This document shows positions 28,514 to 37,738 of a stretch of DNA of 64,000 nucleotides, piece by piece. Both the position numbers and the translations under genes were made by a program. The DNA is from Anaerolineae bacterium (GTDB lineage Bacteria > Chloroflexota > Anaerolineae > Promineifilales > Promineifilaceae), in NCBI GenBank assembly GCA_023384355.1, contig JAHDWL010000006.1, positions 48,923 through 112,922 of the forward strand. The letters run 5' to 3'. Below the pieces are notes generated by a model, which worked only from the letters and a program-made list of their open reading frames with translations, searched no databases and was not told the origin of the DNA. The stretch's first letter is position 1. Each line of letters begins with the position of its first letter.

Positions 28514-31500
28514 ATGAGTGTAAAAACACAATTGCGACCCGTACTGATTCTCTGTCTGATGGCCATTATGGTGGTATTGTTGTCGGCCGTTCCCCCGATT
28601 GCAGCCGAAACCGATGACTTTAGCCTGACCACACAGGTTGACCCACCCGGCAGCGGCACGGTCAGCGTCGATCCTGGCCCGCCCTATAGCCAGAATCAGG
28701 TCGTGACATTGACGGCCGCGCCGGCAACCGGTTATACCTTTGACCGGTGGGTATTGAACGACGACACCGGTTGGTGGGACGCCGGCTGGGATTATCGCGT
28801 CGAATTGACGGCCGCTGCCGCCGGCTTTGCTCGCAAGAACAAGCCGGCCGAGTTCAATATCAACTTTACCCAACTGTGGAATACGCTGGGGGTGAATGGC
28901 ACGCTTGACCCCAACTCCATCCGCGTGGTAGAGGTGAACGCCGGCGGCGATGTGATCGATGACACAATCGCTTTCCAGTTTGACCAGGCGTCGGATTATC
29001 ATGCGACGAACAAGGCGGCCGGCACGCTCGTCCTGATTATGGAGGGCAACACGGCTGCCGGGGTCACCCGCCGCTACCAGGTCTACTTTGACGTGACCGG
29101 CAAGGGCTTTGCCCCACCCGCTGTTCCGGCACAGGTGATCTTGTCGGAGCAGGCGGATCAGGACGTCGCCGCTTACAAAATCCAGGCCGCCACCGGCACG
29201 CTGTTTATCCACAAGACCGGCGGCGGCATCTCCAGCTATAACGATATCAACGGGATCGACTGGGTGAGCTGGAACTCCGCTACAGGTTCGGCCGGCCAGT
29301 ACCGTGGCATCCCCAACTCCGCCGGAGGCAGCAATTCGGGTGTCTTCCATCCGGGTAAGGGAAATATGACGGCCACAGTGCTCAATCAGGGGCCGATTAA
29401 GATTACATTGCACTTCATTGCCAAAAAGGTGCAAGGGGACACAGGCCGGTGGGAAGGTATATTCGAGTTTTACCCGGACTATACGACCTTCACCATGCTT
29501 GGAACCAAGGCCAACACCGTCCAGACTTACCCGTTCTACCTCCTCTACGAAGGAACGCCGGGTGGACAGCTGAACCCCACCACCGATTTCATCGTGTTCA
29601 GCAACGGCGAGCAGATCACCGGCAATCAGACACGCGACGGCGATTTACCCAACGAGGAGTGGGCATTTGTCGCCGACCCCAGTTCCGGCGCGAGTGGGCG
29701 GGCCATTTACCTGATTAACCACACCGACGACACCCAGAACGACACCTATTTCCCGTCCGGAGCCAAGGACATGACGATTCTTGGTTTTGGCCGCAGCGGG
29801 TCGAATCCGCTTATCCCCGGCACGACTGTGCCTCGCAAATACTCGTTCGGCCTGATGGATGAGACGACGTTCGACGGCTCCAAACCCGTCATCTACAACG
29901 TCTACAAGCCGATGGATGTGACCGTTGGCGCGGCCGAATCCCGGTCCGGAGCCTCTCTGGGCACACAGAATCCTGTGCAGTTCACAATCACCGGCGAGCA
30001 CTCGATTACTGCCCTGTTCAAGCCGTTGCAATACACAGTGACGACATCGGTCAGCCCGATCAACACCGGCACGGTATCCAAATCGCCCGACAAGTCCTTG
30101 TATGATCATGGCGAAAGCGTGACCCTGACGGCATCGCCGACTGCTGCCGGGTACAGCTTTGCCGGCTGGCAGGGGGATGTGAACGGGATGGAAAACCCCA
30201 AAACGGTCCAGGTCACCAAGAACATGGTCGTCACCGCTCTGTTCGCCCAGAAATTCACCGTTGTCACCAGCTCCAACCCGGTCGAGGGAGGTTCGGTCAC
30301 TGTTTTCCCACAGCAGGATAGCTATGATCCGGGTACCGAGATAACCCTGACCGCCAACGCCAACCCGAACTTCACTTTTACCGGCTGGAGCGGCAGCTTC
30401 TCCGGCTCCGAAAACCCCAAGGTCGTCACAGTCAACGGCAACCTCAACATCGTCGGTAACTTTGGGGCGGCGCAATATACGTTCAACGCCACTTCGGCCG
30501 GCAACGGCACCGTCGACTGGACGCCCAAGAAGGATTTCTACGCCGCCGGCGAACAGGTAACCGTGACGGCCACACCTGATTCCGGCTTTGCTTTCAACGG
30601 CTGGACGGGAAGCATCATATCGTCTATCAATCCCCTGACGATTCCGATTTCCGGCAATATGTCGCTTGTCGGCAATTTTGTTGCCTCGCAAACCTACACA
30701 GTTTCGGTAACTGTGCCGGGCGGCGGCGGAACGGTGAACAAAAATCCGCCGGGGCCGAACTATCCGGCCGGTTCTTCCGTCACCCTGACGGCCGTGCCGG
30801 CCGCTGGCAAGCGGTTCGTCGAATGGGGCGGAGACGCGAATGGTTCCGACAACCCCAAGACCATCACCGTTAACGGCAACATGAACATCACTGCCACGTT
30901 CGCCGATGACGGCTACCCGCTTAATATCACTCTCTCCCCGCCGGAAGGTGGCGTTGTATTCCGAAACCCGGACGATCCGTTCTACCCCGCCGGCACGGTC
31001 GTCACCTTGACGGTCGTGACCAACGCCGGGTGGACTTTTGAAGGCTGGACCGGGGATGTCACTGTGGTCAATGACACCACGGCCACCGTCGAAATTGTAG
31101 AAGGTGGAAACAATGTCACCGCCATGTTCAGCGCGCCCGGCCCTTATACCCTGACCGTCACCAAAACCGGAGACGGCACCGGCGATGTCACGATCAATCC
31201 CCTAAAAGCTGAATACGCTTACGGTGAGGTCGTGAAGCTGACGGCCGTGCCGACCGGAGGATCGGCTTTCACCGGATGGTCCGGCGACGCTACAGGCACA
31301 AAGAATCCGCTCAACGTCACGATGAACGGCAACAAGAATATTGTCGCCAATTTTATCGAACCGAGTGGCCCCTTCAGCGACAACTTTGATACATGTGGCC
31401 TTAGCCCACGCTGGGGTACGCCGATCAACCCGCTGGGTGACGCCACAATCGGCGTGAACGGCACACATTTAACGATAGTGGTTCCCGAGGGCGTAACGCA

Positions 31501-32242
31501 CAATCTCTGGAGCGATATCGACACCGCGCCGCGAATCATGCAGGACGCCGACAATGTCAACTTTGAGTATATCGTCAAGTTCGATTCAGCTGTGAGTCTG
31601 AACGCCCAGATGCAGGGGATTGTTATCCAGCAGGATGCCCAAAATCTCGTCCGCTTCGACTTTGAATACAACAATGGTCTGAAAGCGTTCGCGATGCCGT
31701 TCCAGGCTGGAAGCCCAATCAACCAGCGAAAGATTTCGGTCGATATCCTCAATCCGGCTCTTGCGGTTTATATGAAGATCGCCCGAACAGATAACAACTG
31801 GGTCATGTCCTATAGCGGCAACGGCACTGACTGGATCGATGCGGGAACGATCAAGAACTACATCCTGAACGTACAAGAGGTGGGCATTTTTGCCGGTAAT
31901 GTGGCGTCCAAAAACGCCCCGGCTCCGGCTCACACGGCCATCGTCGATTACTTCCAGAATGTAGCCCAGGGCCCAATCGGCGAAGATCGGCCGCTGTTGG
32001 ATATTAATACGGAAGGCAATGGTTCGGTAACGACCGACCCGCCGTTCAACCAACTGGCCTGTGGCCAGACGGTAACTCTGACGGCCCTCTCCGGCGCGGG
32101 CGCAACCTTCCTTGGCTGGAGTGGTGATGTGACCGGCACGCAGGTCGTGGTGACTCTCTTGCTGAACGGGCCGAAGTCAGTCACGGCCAGCTTCACCGGT
32201 ACCAAGCAGTATCAGTTGTTGCTGCCGATGATCACCCGGTAA
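28514..32242 (+). CDS. Secreted giant B-repeat protein with nested beta-sandwich domain (type C)
   Basis: 1242 residues with a signal peptide (1-33). A B-repeat begins at about 37 but breaks off after TGYTFDRWVLND. A roughly 390-residue domain is inserted (about 86-475, from TGWWDAGWDYRVEL, with ISSYNDINGIDWVSWNS and YRGIPNSAGG), and the missing half, NPVQFTITGEHSITALF, follows it. Six further B-repeats (505-945), a DUF1349-like domain (954-1156), a last B-repeat and the tail YQLLLPMITR complete the protein. The mature protein has just two Cys, C961 and C1183, in the usual pairing. The inserted domain resembles mutarotase-like or polysaccharide-lyase beta-sandwiches, which is tentative. It starts after GAGGAG. 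Confidence 0.87.
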   Translation: MSVKTQLRPVLILCLMAIMVVLLSAVPPIAAETDDFSLTTQVDPPGSGTVSVDPGPPYSQNQVVTLTAAPATGYTFDRWVLNDDTGWWDAGWDYRVELTAAAAGFARKNKPAEFNINFTQLWNTLGVNGTLDPNSIRVVEVNAGGDVIDDTIAFQFDQASDYHATNKAAGTLVLIMEGNTAAGVTRRYQVYFDVTGKGFAPPAVPAQVILSEQADQDVAAYKIQAATGTLFIHKTGGGISSYNDINGIDWVSWNSATGSAGQYRGIPNSAGGSNSGVFHPGKGNMTATVLNQGPIKITLHFIAKKVQGDTGRWEGIFEFYPDYTTFTMLGTKANTVQTYPFYLLYEGTPGGQLNPTTDFIVFSNGEQITGNQTRDGDLPNEEWAFVADPSSGASGRAIYLINHTDDTQNDTYFPSGAKDMTILGFGRSGSNPLIPGTTVPRKYSFGLMDETTFDGSKPVIYNVYKPMDVTVGAAESRSGASLGTQNPVQFTITGEHSITALFKPLQYTVTTSVSPINTGTVSKSPDKSLYDHGESVTLTASPTAAGYSFAGWQGDVNGMENPKTVQVTKNMVVTALFAQKFTVVTSSNPVEGGSVTVFPQQDSYDPGTEITLTANANPNFTFTGWSGSFSGSENPKVVTVNGNLNIVGNFGAAQYTFNATSAGNGTVDWTPKKDFYAAGEQVTVTATPDSGFAFNGWTGSIISSINPLTIPISGNMSLVGNFVASQTYTVSVTVPGGGGTVNKNPPGPNYPAGSSVTLTAVPAAGKRFVEWGGDANGSDNPKTITVNGNMNITATFADDGYPLNITLSPPEGGVVFRNPDDPFYPAGTVVTLTVVTNAGWTFEGWTGDVTVVNDTTATVEIVEGGNNVTAMFSAPGPYTLTVTKTGDGTGDVTINPLKAEYAYGEVVKLTAVPTGGSAFTGWSGDATGTKNPLNVTMNGNKNIVANFIEPSGPFSDNFDTCGLSPRWGTPINPLGDATIGVNGTHLTIVVPEGVTHNLWSDIDTAPRIMQDADNVNFEYIVKFDSAVSLNAQMQGIVIQQDAQNLVRFDFEYNNGLKAFAMPFQAGSPINQRKISVDILNPALAVYMKIARTDNNWVMSYSGNGTDWIDAGTIKNYILNVQEVGIFAGNVASKNAPAPAHTAIVDYFQNVAQGPIGEDRPLLDINTEGNGSVTTDPPFNQLACGQTVTLTALSGAGATFLGWSGDVTGTQVVVTLLLNGPKSVTASFTGTKQYQLLLPMITR

Positions 32243-32250
32243 TTTGTCAT

Positions 32251-32289
32251 GGCAAGCAGGGCAGACTACCCCGGTCTGTCCTGCTTGCC
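32251..32289. terminator. Bidirectional terminator hairpin
   Basis: A 16-base stem (one G-U pair) formed by GGCAAGCAGGGCAGAC and GTCTGTCCTGCTTGCC around a 7-base loop. It lies between the convergent ends of the secreted protein (32242) and the minus-strand gene ending at 32404. Confidence 0.7.
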
Positions 32290-32403
32290 TGTCTCTCCGG
32301 CAGCCACCGCCGTGGTGTTAGGACGCGTGGCGCGAGGATGCGTGGCGAAAACGCCGGGTACTCCTCGCGTTTTTGATGGGTCTGGGTCTTTGTCGATTGA
32401 ACG

Positions 32404-32874
32404 TTACCGGTAGAGTTCCGCCGCCGACCGACGCAGATCGACGAACACCGGGTGGATGCAGGCGATGATTGCCGCCAGCCGGGCGGCGACATCCGCCCGA
32501 TACGCCTCGGTCAGCGGCGCGTCGGGATAGACCTCGTAGATCTTTGTCCAGCCCCTGTCCCACATCTCCGCTTCGATGGATTCGCCGAGCGTGGCCTTAA
32601 TCTCGAACAGGTGGCGGCGAAAGCCGTCCAGCAGCAGCCGGTTGAGGTGATGGTCGCGCGCCTCGCAGTGGAAGCCCAGCTCCCAGCCGGTGGTGAGGCG
32701 TCCGGGTCGCTGGCCCACGTGGCTGACCTCGTAATGCAGCGCCGGCTCCCCGTAATGGATTTGCAGCAGACTCCACGGCCGCCGCACCTGGAACCCGCGC
32801 AACGCGACCGGCAACAACGGCCGCAACACATCCGGCAGCGAATTGATGAAAGTGGTCTGTGATATCGCGCTCAT
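32404..32874 (-). CDS. Hypothetical protein, divergent from DNA methyltransferase
   Basis: 156 residues from the ATG at 32874 (MSAISQTTFINSLPDVLRPL); a longer form from 32949 would overlap the neighbouring gene. I do not recognise the family. The protein is soluble and mixed alpha/beta in appearance, with LLQIHYGEPALHYEVSHV and ELGFHCEARDHHLNRLLL in the middle and a helical C-terminus. A TATACT box lies 9 bases upstream of the ATG on this strand with no ribosome-binding site, so the message may be leaderless. It shares a short intergenic region with the adenine methyltransferase; a link to restriction or modification is only a guess. Confidence 0.6.
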   Translation of the reverse strand: MSAISQTTFINSLPDVLRPLLPVALRGFQVRRPWSLLQIHYGEPALHYEVSHVGQRPGRLTTGWELGFHCEARDHHLNRLLLDGFRRHLFEIKATLGESIEAEMWDRGWTKIYEVYPDAPLTEAYRADVAARLAAIIACIHPVFVDLRRSAAELYR

Positions 32875-32938
32875 GCAGCTTGTAGTATAATCCCGCCTGA
32901 TCGCTTTTCCCAACCGAAGCCGCTCCGTCCGGAGGTTC

Positions 32939-34735
32939 ATGAACAGCAAACAGCGTGCCTGGGGACAATTCGCTACGCCCGTCGATGTAGCCGACCTGTT
33001 ACTCGGTTTTTGCCTGCGCCGTCCCGATGACTTGCTGCTCGATCCCGGCTGCGGGGACGGGGCGCTCTTGCGGCGGGCGGCACACTGGCGCGCGTGGCTG
33101 GCATCCGGCCGGCCGCCGCCGCCTACGCTCTATGGCGTTGAACTTGATCCCACGGCGGCCGCCTCGGCTGCTGATGTGCCCGGCGCGGTGATCGAACAAG
33201 CCAATTTCTTCACGCTGAATCCCGACGATTACCCCCGATTTGATGCCATCGTCGGCAATCCGCCCTATACGCGCGCCGAGTGGATCGACCGGCTGGACGT
33301 CGGAAACCAGCCTTCACTATTTCCCGCGAACGAATCCCCCGCGGAGCCACCGGCGACAACGCCGCTCCTGCCGCGCGAGTTGGGCAAGACGCTCAGCGGA
33401 CGGGCCGGGCTTTATGCCTTTTTCCTTCTCCACAGCCTCGGCTTCCTGCGCGAGGGCGGCCGACTGGGTTTTGTGGTGCCTAACGGCTGGCTGGATGTGG
33501 CCTATGGCGAGGGACTTAAGCGGTTCATTCTCGACCATTTCCGGGTTGTGGCGGTCGTCGAGTCGGCCGTGGAGCGCTGGTTCGCCGCGGCTCGCGTCAA
33601 CACCTGTCTTATCATCCTGGAGCGGACGGATGAGCAGGCCGCTCGCCGGGCCAACCGCGTCCGTTTTGTTCGCTTGCGGCAGCCGCTGGCCGAGTTGCTC
33701 GGCCGCGACACCGACAGTCGCCGGATAGCCGCCGTCGAGCAACTGGTGACACGCCTGTTGCCCGCCCTCGATCGGCAGACGGCCGGGGCAGCGACGCGAG
33801 TCATCGCCCAGGGTGAGCTGGGTGCGGCCGAGCGGTGGGGAACCTATCTGCGCGCGCCGGAGTTTTTCCTGCATCCCTCGTCGCGACCGGTTGCGCCCCT
33901 CGGTGAATGGGCTGACGTTCAGCGCGGCTATACGACCGGGGCCAACGACTTCTTCATCCTCGATCCCCAACGTGTCGAGGAATGGGGTATCGAGCCAAAA
34001 TATCGCCGGCCGCTGCTCAAGTCGTTGCGCGGAATCCGCGCGCACAGGGTGAGCCGGAGCGACTGCCGTCACGAGTTGTTGCTCATCCCGCCGGGGGAGC
34101 AGCCGGTGGGCACGGCCGCCGCCGGTTATCTGGAATGGGGGGCGCAGCGCGGCATCCCCGAACGGCCCACCTGCGCCATGCGTCGCCCGTGGTACGCGCT
34201 GCCCGAACAGGAACCCGGCGCGGTCTTTCTGGCCAAGGGCGTCTGGCAACGTCATTTTGCGCCGGTCGCCGTGGAACCAATCGCCGTCGACCAGCAGCTA
34301 TACCGGATTATCCCGCTGGGGCAGTCTATTGAAGCGGGAGTTACCCCGCAGATCGTGGCAGCATTGCTCAACAGCACGTGGTTCGCACTGGCTTGCGAGC
34401 TGGGCGGCCGGGTAAATTTCGGCGAGGGCGTCCTGTGGCTGGCTTCCTATGAGATTGACCGAATCCTGCTGCCCGACCCGCGCGCGCTGGCTGCCGGAGA
34501 GCGCCGCGAGCTGGCCGCTGCCTTCAGCCGTCTGGCTATGCTGCCTGTCGCCGATACTGTTGAGATGTTATTGAGCGAGGAACGTCGGGCGCTGGATGAA
34601 TTGGTGTTCGACCTGATTGGCTTGTCGACGAGCGAGCGCGCGGCGGCACGTGAGGTGTTGGTCGAATGCCTGACCGGACGCCGCCGCCGGGCGAAGAAGC
34701 CCCGCCATGAGGAGAAACAGCCGGATGTCGATTGA
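32939..34735 (+). CDS. N6-adenine DNA methyltransferase (TaqI/Eco57I-like)
   Basis: 598 residues. It opens with GQFATPVDVADLL, the motif X region of gamma-class adenine methyltransferases. The SAM motif LLDPGCGDGALL is near residues 33-44 and the catalytic NPPYTRAEW is near 107. The C-terminal half (about 280-560), with GYTTGANDFFIL, resembles target-recognition regions of TaqI/Eco57I-type enzymes. It should methylate adenine in a specific DNA sequence. No nuclease domain or obvious restriction partner is next to it, so it is either an orphan methyltransferase or paired with the unknown divergent gene. Its last 11 bases overlap the endonuclease III start. Confidence 0.88.
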   Translation: MNSKQRAWGQFATPVDVADLLLGFCLRRPDDLLLDPGCGDGALLRRAAHWRAWLASGRPPPPTLYGVELDPTAAASAADVPGAVIEQANFFTLNPDDYPRFDAIVGNPPYTRAEWIDRLDVGNQPSLFPANESPAEPPATTPLLPRELGKTLSGRAGLYAFFLLHSLGFLREGGRLGFVVPNGWLDVAYGEGLKRFILDHFRVVAVVESAVERWFAAARVNTCLIILERTDEQAARRANRVRFVRLRQPLAELLGRDTDSRRIAAVEQLVTRLLPALDRQTAGAATRVIAQGELGAAERWGTYLRAPEFFLHPSSRPVAPLGEWADVQRGYTTGANDFFILDPQRVEEWGIEPKYRRPLLKSLRGIRAHRVSRSDCRHELLLIPPGEQPVGTAAAGYLEWGAQRGIPERPTCAMRRPWYALPEQEPGAVFLAKGVWQRHFAPVAVEPIAVDQQLYRIIPLGQSIEAGVTPQIVAALLNSTWFALACELGGRVNFGEGVLWLASYEIDRILLPDPRALAAGERRELAAAFSRLAMLPVADTVEMLLSEERRALDELVFDLIGLSTSERAAAREVLVECLTGRRRRAKKPRHEEKQPDVD

Positions 34736-35414
34736 ATTTATTCGTGAGAAATATGACGCTGTGTTCAGCATCCTGAACGAGACCTATGGCCGGCCCGCGC
34801 TTCACCCCAACGGATCGCCTGTCAATGAACTGGTGGGTACGATCATTTCCCAGGCTACAACCGACACCAACACCGATCGCGCCTATGCCGCGCTGACCGC
34901 CCGCTTCCCTGATTGGGAGAGTGTCATGAACGCGCCGCCGGAGCAGGTCATCGACGCCATTCGCTCGGCGGGCCTGGCCAACACCAAAGGGCCGCGTATC
35001 CAGGCCGCGCTGCGCTATATCTATCGCGAGCGCGGCGAATTATCACTGGACTTTCTGGCCGATATGCCGCTGGACGAGGCGATGCGCTGGCTGACCGCGA
35101 TTGAGGGCGTCGGCCCCAAGACGGCCACAATCGTGCTGCTCTTCTCCTTCGGCCGCCCGGTTTTCCCGGTCGACACCCACGTTTATCGCGTCACGGGTCG
35201 TCTGGGTCTGATTCCGCCGCGCATGAACGCCGTCCAGGCCCACGACCGCCTGATCGAACTGGGGGAGCCGGACACTTACTACCCGATGCACATCAACCTG
35301 ATCCATCACGGCCGCGAGATCTGCCACGCGCGCACGCCGCTGTGTCACATCTGCCCCCTGCAGGATTGGTGCGATTATTACCGGACAACATACTTGCCGG
35401 CTGCCGGCGCGTGA
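34725..35414 (+). CDS. nth: Endonuclease III-like DNA glycosylase/AP lyase
   Basis: About 229 residues from the ATG at 34725, chosen because GAGGAGA is nine bases upstream; an ATG at 34707 is also in frame. The helix-hairpin-helix LTAIEGVGPKTATIVLL carries the catalytic Lys, and PVDTHVYRV carries the catalytic Asp about 18 residues later. The C-terminus has C-x6-C-x2-C-x5-C (CHARTPLCHICPLQDWC), the [4Fe-4S] cluster loop. It removes oxidised pyrimidines and nicks the DNA during base-excision repair. It overlaps the end of the methyltransferase gene, so the two are likely translated from one message. Confidence 0.92.
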   Translation: MSIEFIREKYDAVFSILNETYGRPALHPNGSPVNELVGTIISQATTDTNTDRAYAALTARFPDWESVMNAPPEQVIDAIRSAGLANTKGPRIQAALRYIYRERGELSLDFLADMPLDEAMRWLTAIEGVGPKTATIVLLFSFGRPVFPVDTHVYRVTGRLGLIPPRMNAVQAHDRLIELGEPDTYYPMHINLIHHGREICHARTPLCHICPLQDWCDYYRTTYLPAAGA

Positions 35415-35608
35415 GATGGCACGGGATCTATCAGGTCGGGCAAAGGGGCGAGACATCGCCGGGAAAGCGGAAGGATGCGATCCGTTTGCCCGATTTCGGC
35501 ACGGCCGCATAACGAATTACCCGGCCCAACGCCGATTGGAAGCGACGCCCGGCCACTTAACGGCTACAATACCCGTCGCATGGCGAGATAGATCTGCCGT
35601 ATAAATTT

Positions 35609-36250
35609 ATGACTACGACCCGCACCAACGAAGAATGGATCGCCGACCTTAAATCCGACGACCTCACTCGCGAGGCAGCCCTGGACGATCTGCGTCTGGT
35701 GCTGGCTAACGGTTTGCGGCGCGGCCTCATCGGGCAGGTCGACACCGCCGCGCCCGAATTCGACGCGCTCATCGATGACTTTGTGCAGGAAGCGCTGCTC
35801 AAGATCCTCGAAAATCTCGACACGTTCGCCGGGCGGAGCCTCTTCACGACCTGGGCCAACAAGATCGCCCTGAACATCGGCCTGACGGAGTTGCGTCGCA
35901 AGCGCTGGCGCGATGCTTCCCTCGACGGGCTGACCAACACCGAGGAGGGCGAGTACACCCCCTCCTTCATTGCCGATCCCGCTCCCCGGCCCGAAGAGCT
36001 GACCGAGCGGCGGGAACTGATGCGATATATCAGCCGGTTGATCAACGAGGAGTTGACCGAAAAACAGCGCGTGGCGCTGACGGCGACGGTTATACAGGGA
36101 CGGCCGCTGAGCGAGGTAGCCTACCTGTTAGGCTCCAACCAGAACGCGGTCTACAAACTGGTTTTCGACGCCCGGCAGCGCCTCCGGCGACGCTTGGCCG
36201 AGGATAACCTGACGCCGGAAGAGGTCATCGCCTCCTTCAGCGAGAATTGA
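35609..36250 (+). CDS. RNA polymerase sigma factor, ECF-like
   Basis: 213 residues. Region 2 is visible at about 45-105, including FVQEALLKILENLDTF and FTTWANKIALNIGLTELRRK, which should bind core polymerase and the -10 element. Region 4 is at about 145-195, LTEKQRVALTATVIQGRPLSEV followed by NQNAVYKLVFDARQRLRRRL, a helix-turn-helix for the -35 element. No sigma 3 region is evident, as expected for group IV factors. The start at 35609 is preceded closely by TATAAAT and lacks a ribosome-binding site. The next gene encodes a zinc-finger anti-sigma candidate. Confidence 0.87.
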   Translation: MTTTRTNEEWIADLKSDDLTREAALDDLRLVLANGLRRGLIGQVDTAAPEFDALIDDFVQEALLKILENLDTFAGRSLFTTWANKIALNIGLTELRRKRWRDASLDGLTNTEEGEYTPSFIADPAPRPEELTERRELMRYISRLINEELTEKQRVALTATVIQGRPLSEVAYLLGSNQNAVYKLVFDARQRLRRRLAEDNLTPEEVIASFSEN

Positions 36251-36300
36251 TGCGGCGTATTGTGTAAGAAAGAGGCAACTTGTTACGTCAAAGTAAGAGC

Positions 36301-36639
36301 ATGACAAGTCTGAGTGAAAAACTGCGCGAGTTGTTGGGAAAGCCCGTCATCATGGGGAGCGCGGCCGAAACGATGGCCCTGGATGATCAATCGCTTCAGC
36401 GGTTGATGCACCTGCTGTGTGATACCCGCGACGATGAACTGTCGTGTGAAGAGGTGTTCAACTGCCTGGATGAATACGTTGATTGCCTCGAGGCTTCCCA
36501 CGATGTCGACGGCAAAAGGTCTCTCGTCGAGCACCATCTGAGCATTTGTTCCGATTGCCGCGACGAGCTGGACGCGCTGGTGCATGCGCTGGAAAACGCC
36601 AGCCTTGACAGCCGGACAACGACAGAACCACCAACCTGA
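36301..36639 (+). CDS. Zinc-finger anti-sigma factor candidate
   Basis: About 112 residues from the ATG at 36301; an in-frame TTG at 36280 with AGAGG upstream would add seven residues. The segment EHHLSICSDCRDELDAL has the H-x3-C-x2-C pattern of ZAS-type anti-sigma factors, in a helical context. No membrane segment is present, so it would be a soluble regulator, possibly redox-sensitive. It lies 50 bases after the sigma factor gene on the same strand, the usual order for such pairs. The partner assignment is inferred from position and motif. Confidence 0.72.
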   Translation: MTSLSEKLRELLGKPVIMGSAAETMALDDQSLQRLMHLLCDTRDDELSCEEVFNCLDEYVDCLEASHDVDGKRSLVEHHLSICSDCRDELDALVHALENASLDSRTTTEPPT

Positions 36640-36736
36640 CGGCCAAGTCCTCACCCGATATCCAACAATTTAGCAGGCGGCCTGAATCAGCGGCCGCATG
36701 ACATTCTTTGGCATTCAATATAGAGAAAAGTGACTT

Positions 36737-37738
36737 ATGCTACTCGCGGGCGATATTGGCGGCACGAAAACAGTTCTGGCGCTCTTTGATGTTCAGGAAG
36801 ACGCGGCGCTCATCCGCCGTCACCCGGTCATCGAGCGCACGTTTCCCAGCCAGCAATACCAGTCGCTGGACTTGATCATCGAAGAGTTCCTGTCCGACGG
36901 AGATTTCCAAATCTCGGCCGGCAGCTTCGGCGTGGCCGGGCCGATCGTCGGTGACCGCGCCCAGGTGACCAATTTACCGTGGATCATCAATGCTGCCGAT
37001 ATGCGTGAACGGTTCGGGTTCACCGTCCATCTGCTAAACGATCTGGAGGCGCTGGCCACCGCTGTGCCCCACCTGGAACGGCCCGACCTCATTACGCTCA
37101 GCGAAGGTCAGCCGGTCGAACGCGGCGCCATCGGCGTCATTGCCCCCGGCACCGGTCTGGGGGAGGGCTTCCTCGTGTGGAACAGGTCGGCCGCCCGATA
37201 CGAATCTTACCCTTCCGAGGGCGGCCATTGCGCTTTCGGTCCGACGACCCCGTTACAACTGGATATGCTCAACTACTGGCTGCCGCGCATGGGGCACGTC
37301 AGCTATGAGCGCGTTTGCTCCGGCATCGGCATCCCCAATATTTACACCTTCCTGCGCGAGACGGAGCGCTATCCCGAGCCCGGCTGGCTCCGCGACCAGC
37401 TCGTCGACGTGACCGACATGACGCCGATCATCGTTCGCGCAGGCGTGGCCGGGGAAGCCGAGATCTGCGTCGCCACGCTGGAGCTGTTCATGGAGATATT
37501 GGGCGACCAGGCCGGCAACCTGGCGCTGACCGTTCTGGCTACGGGCGGGATCTATCTTGGCGGCGGCATTCCGCCGCGCATCCTGCCCCAATTGCAAAGC
37601 GGGCCGTTCATGAAGTTCTTCCGCGACAAGGGGCGGTTCAGCGAGATGATGAGCCGTATCCCGGTCCATGTCATCTACAACCCCAAGGCGGCTCTCTACG
37701 GCACGGCTTATGACGCTCTCGCCCTCTCTGTTGCCTGA
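36737..37738 (+). CDS. glk: Glucokinase
   Basis: 333 residues of the Glk (hexokinase-like, non-ROK) family. The phosphate-binding loop DIGGTKT is at residues 6-12. LLNDLEA near 100-106 holds the catalytic Asp, GTGLGEG near 140-146 is the second phosphate motif, and SEGGHCAFGP follows. It phosphorylates glucose with ATP to glucose-6-phosphate. The ORF overlaps the 6-phosphogluconolactonase gene by 29 bases, so the pair feeds glucose into the oxidative pentose phosphate route; no glucose-6-phosphate dehydrogenase gene is in this window. Confidence 0.92.
   Translation: MLLAGDIGGTKTVLALFDVQEDAALIRRHPVIERTFPSQQYQSLDLIIEEFLSDGDFQISAGSFGVAGPIVGDRAQVTNLPWIINAADMRERFGFTVHLLNDLEALATAVPHLERPDLITLSEGQPVERGAIGVIAPGTGLGEGFLVWNRSAARYESYPSEGGHCAFGPTTPLQLDMLNYWLPRMGHVSYERVCSGIGIPNIYTFLRETERYPEPGWLRDQLVDVTDMTPIIVRAGVAGEAEICVATLELFMEILGDQAGNLALTVLATGGIYLGGGIPPRILPQLQSGPFMKFFRDKGRFSEMMSRIPVHVIYNPKAALYGTAYDALALSVA

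Noticed and set aside
5288..32242. C-terminal tails considered as LPXTG or PEP-CTERM sorting signals
   Set aside because: No threonine-glycine after LP, no PEP motif, and no hydrophobic helix plus basic cluster; the tails end right after the LP-like residues.
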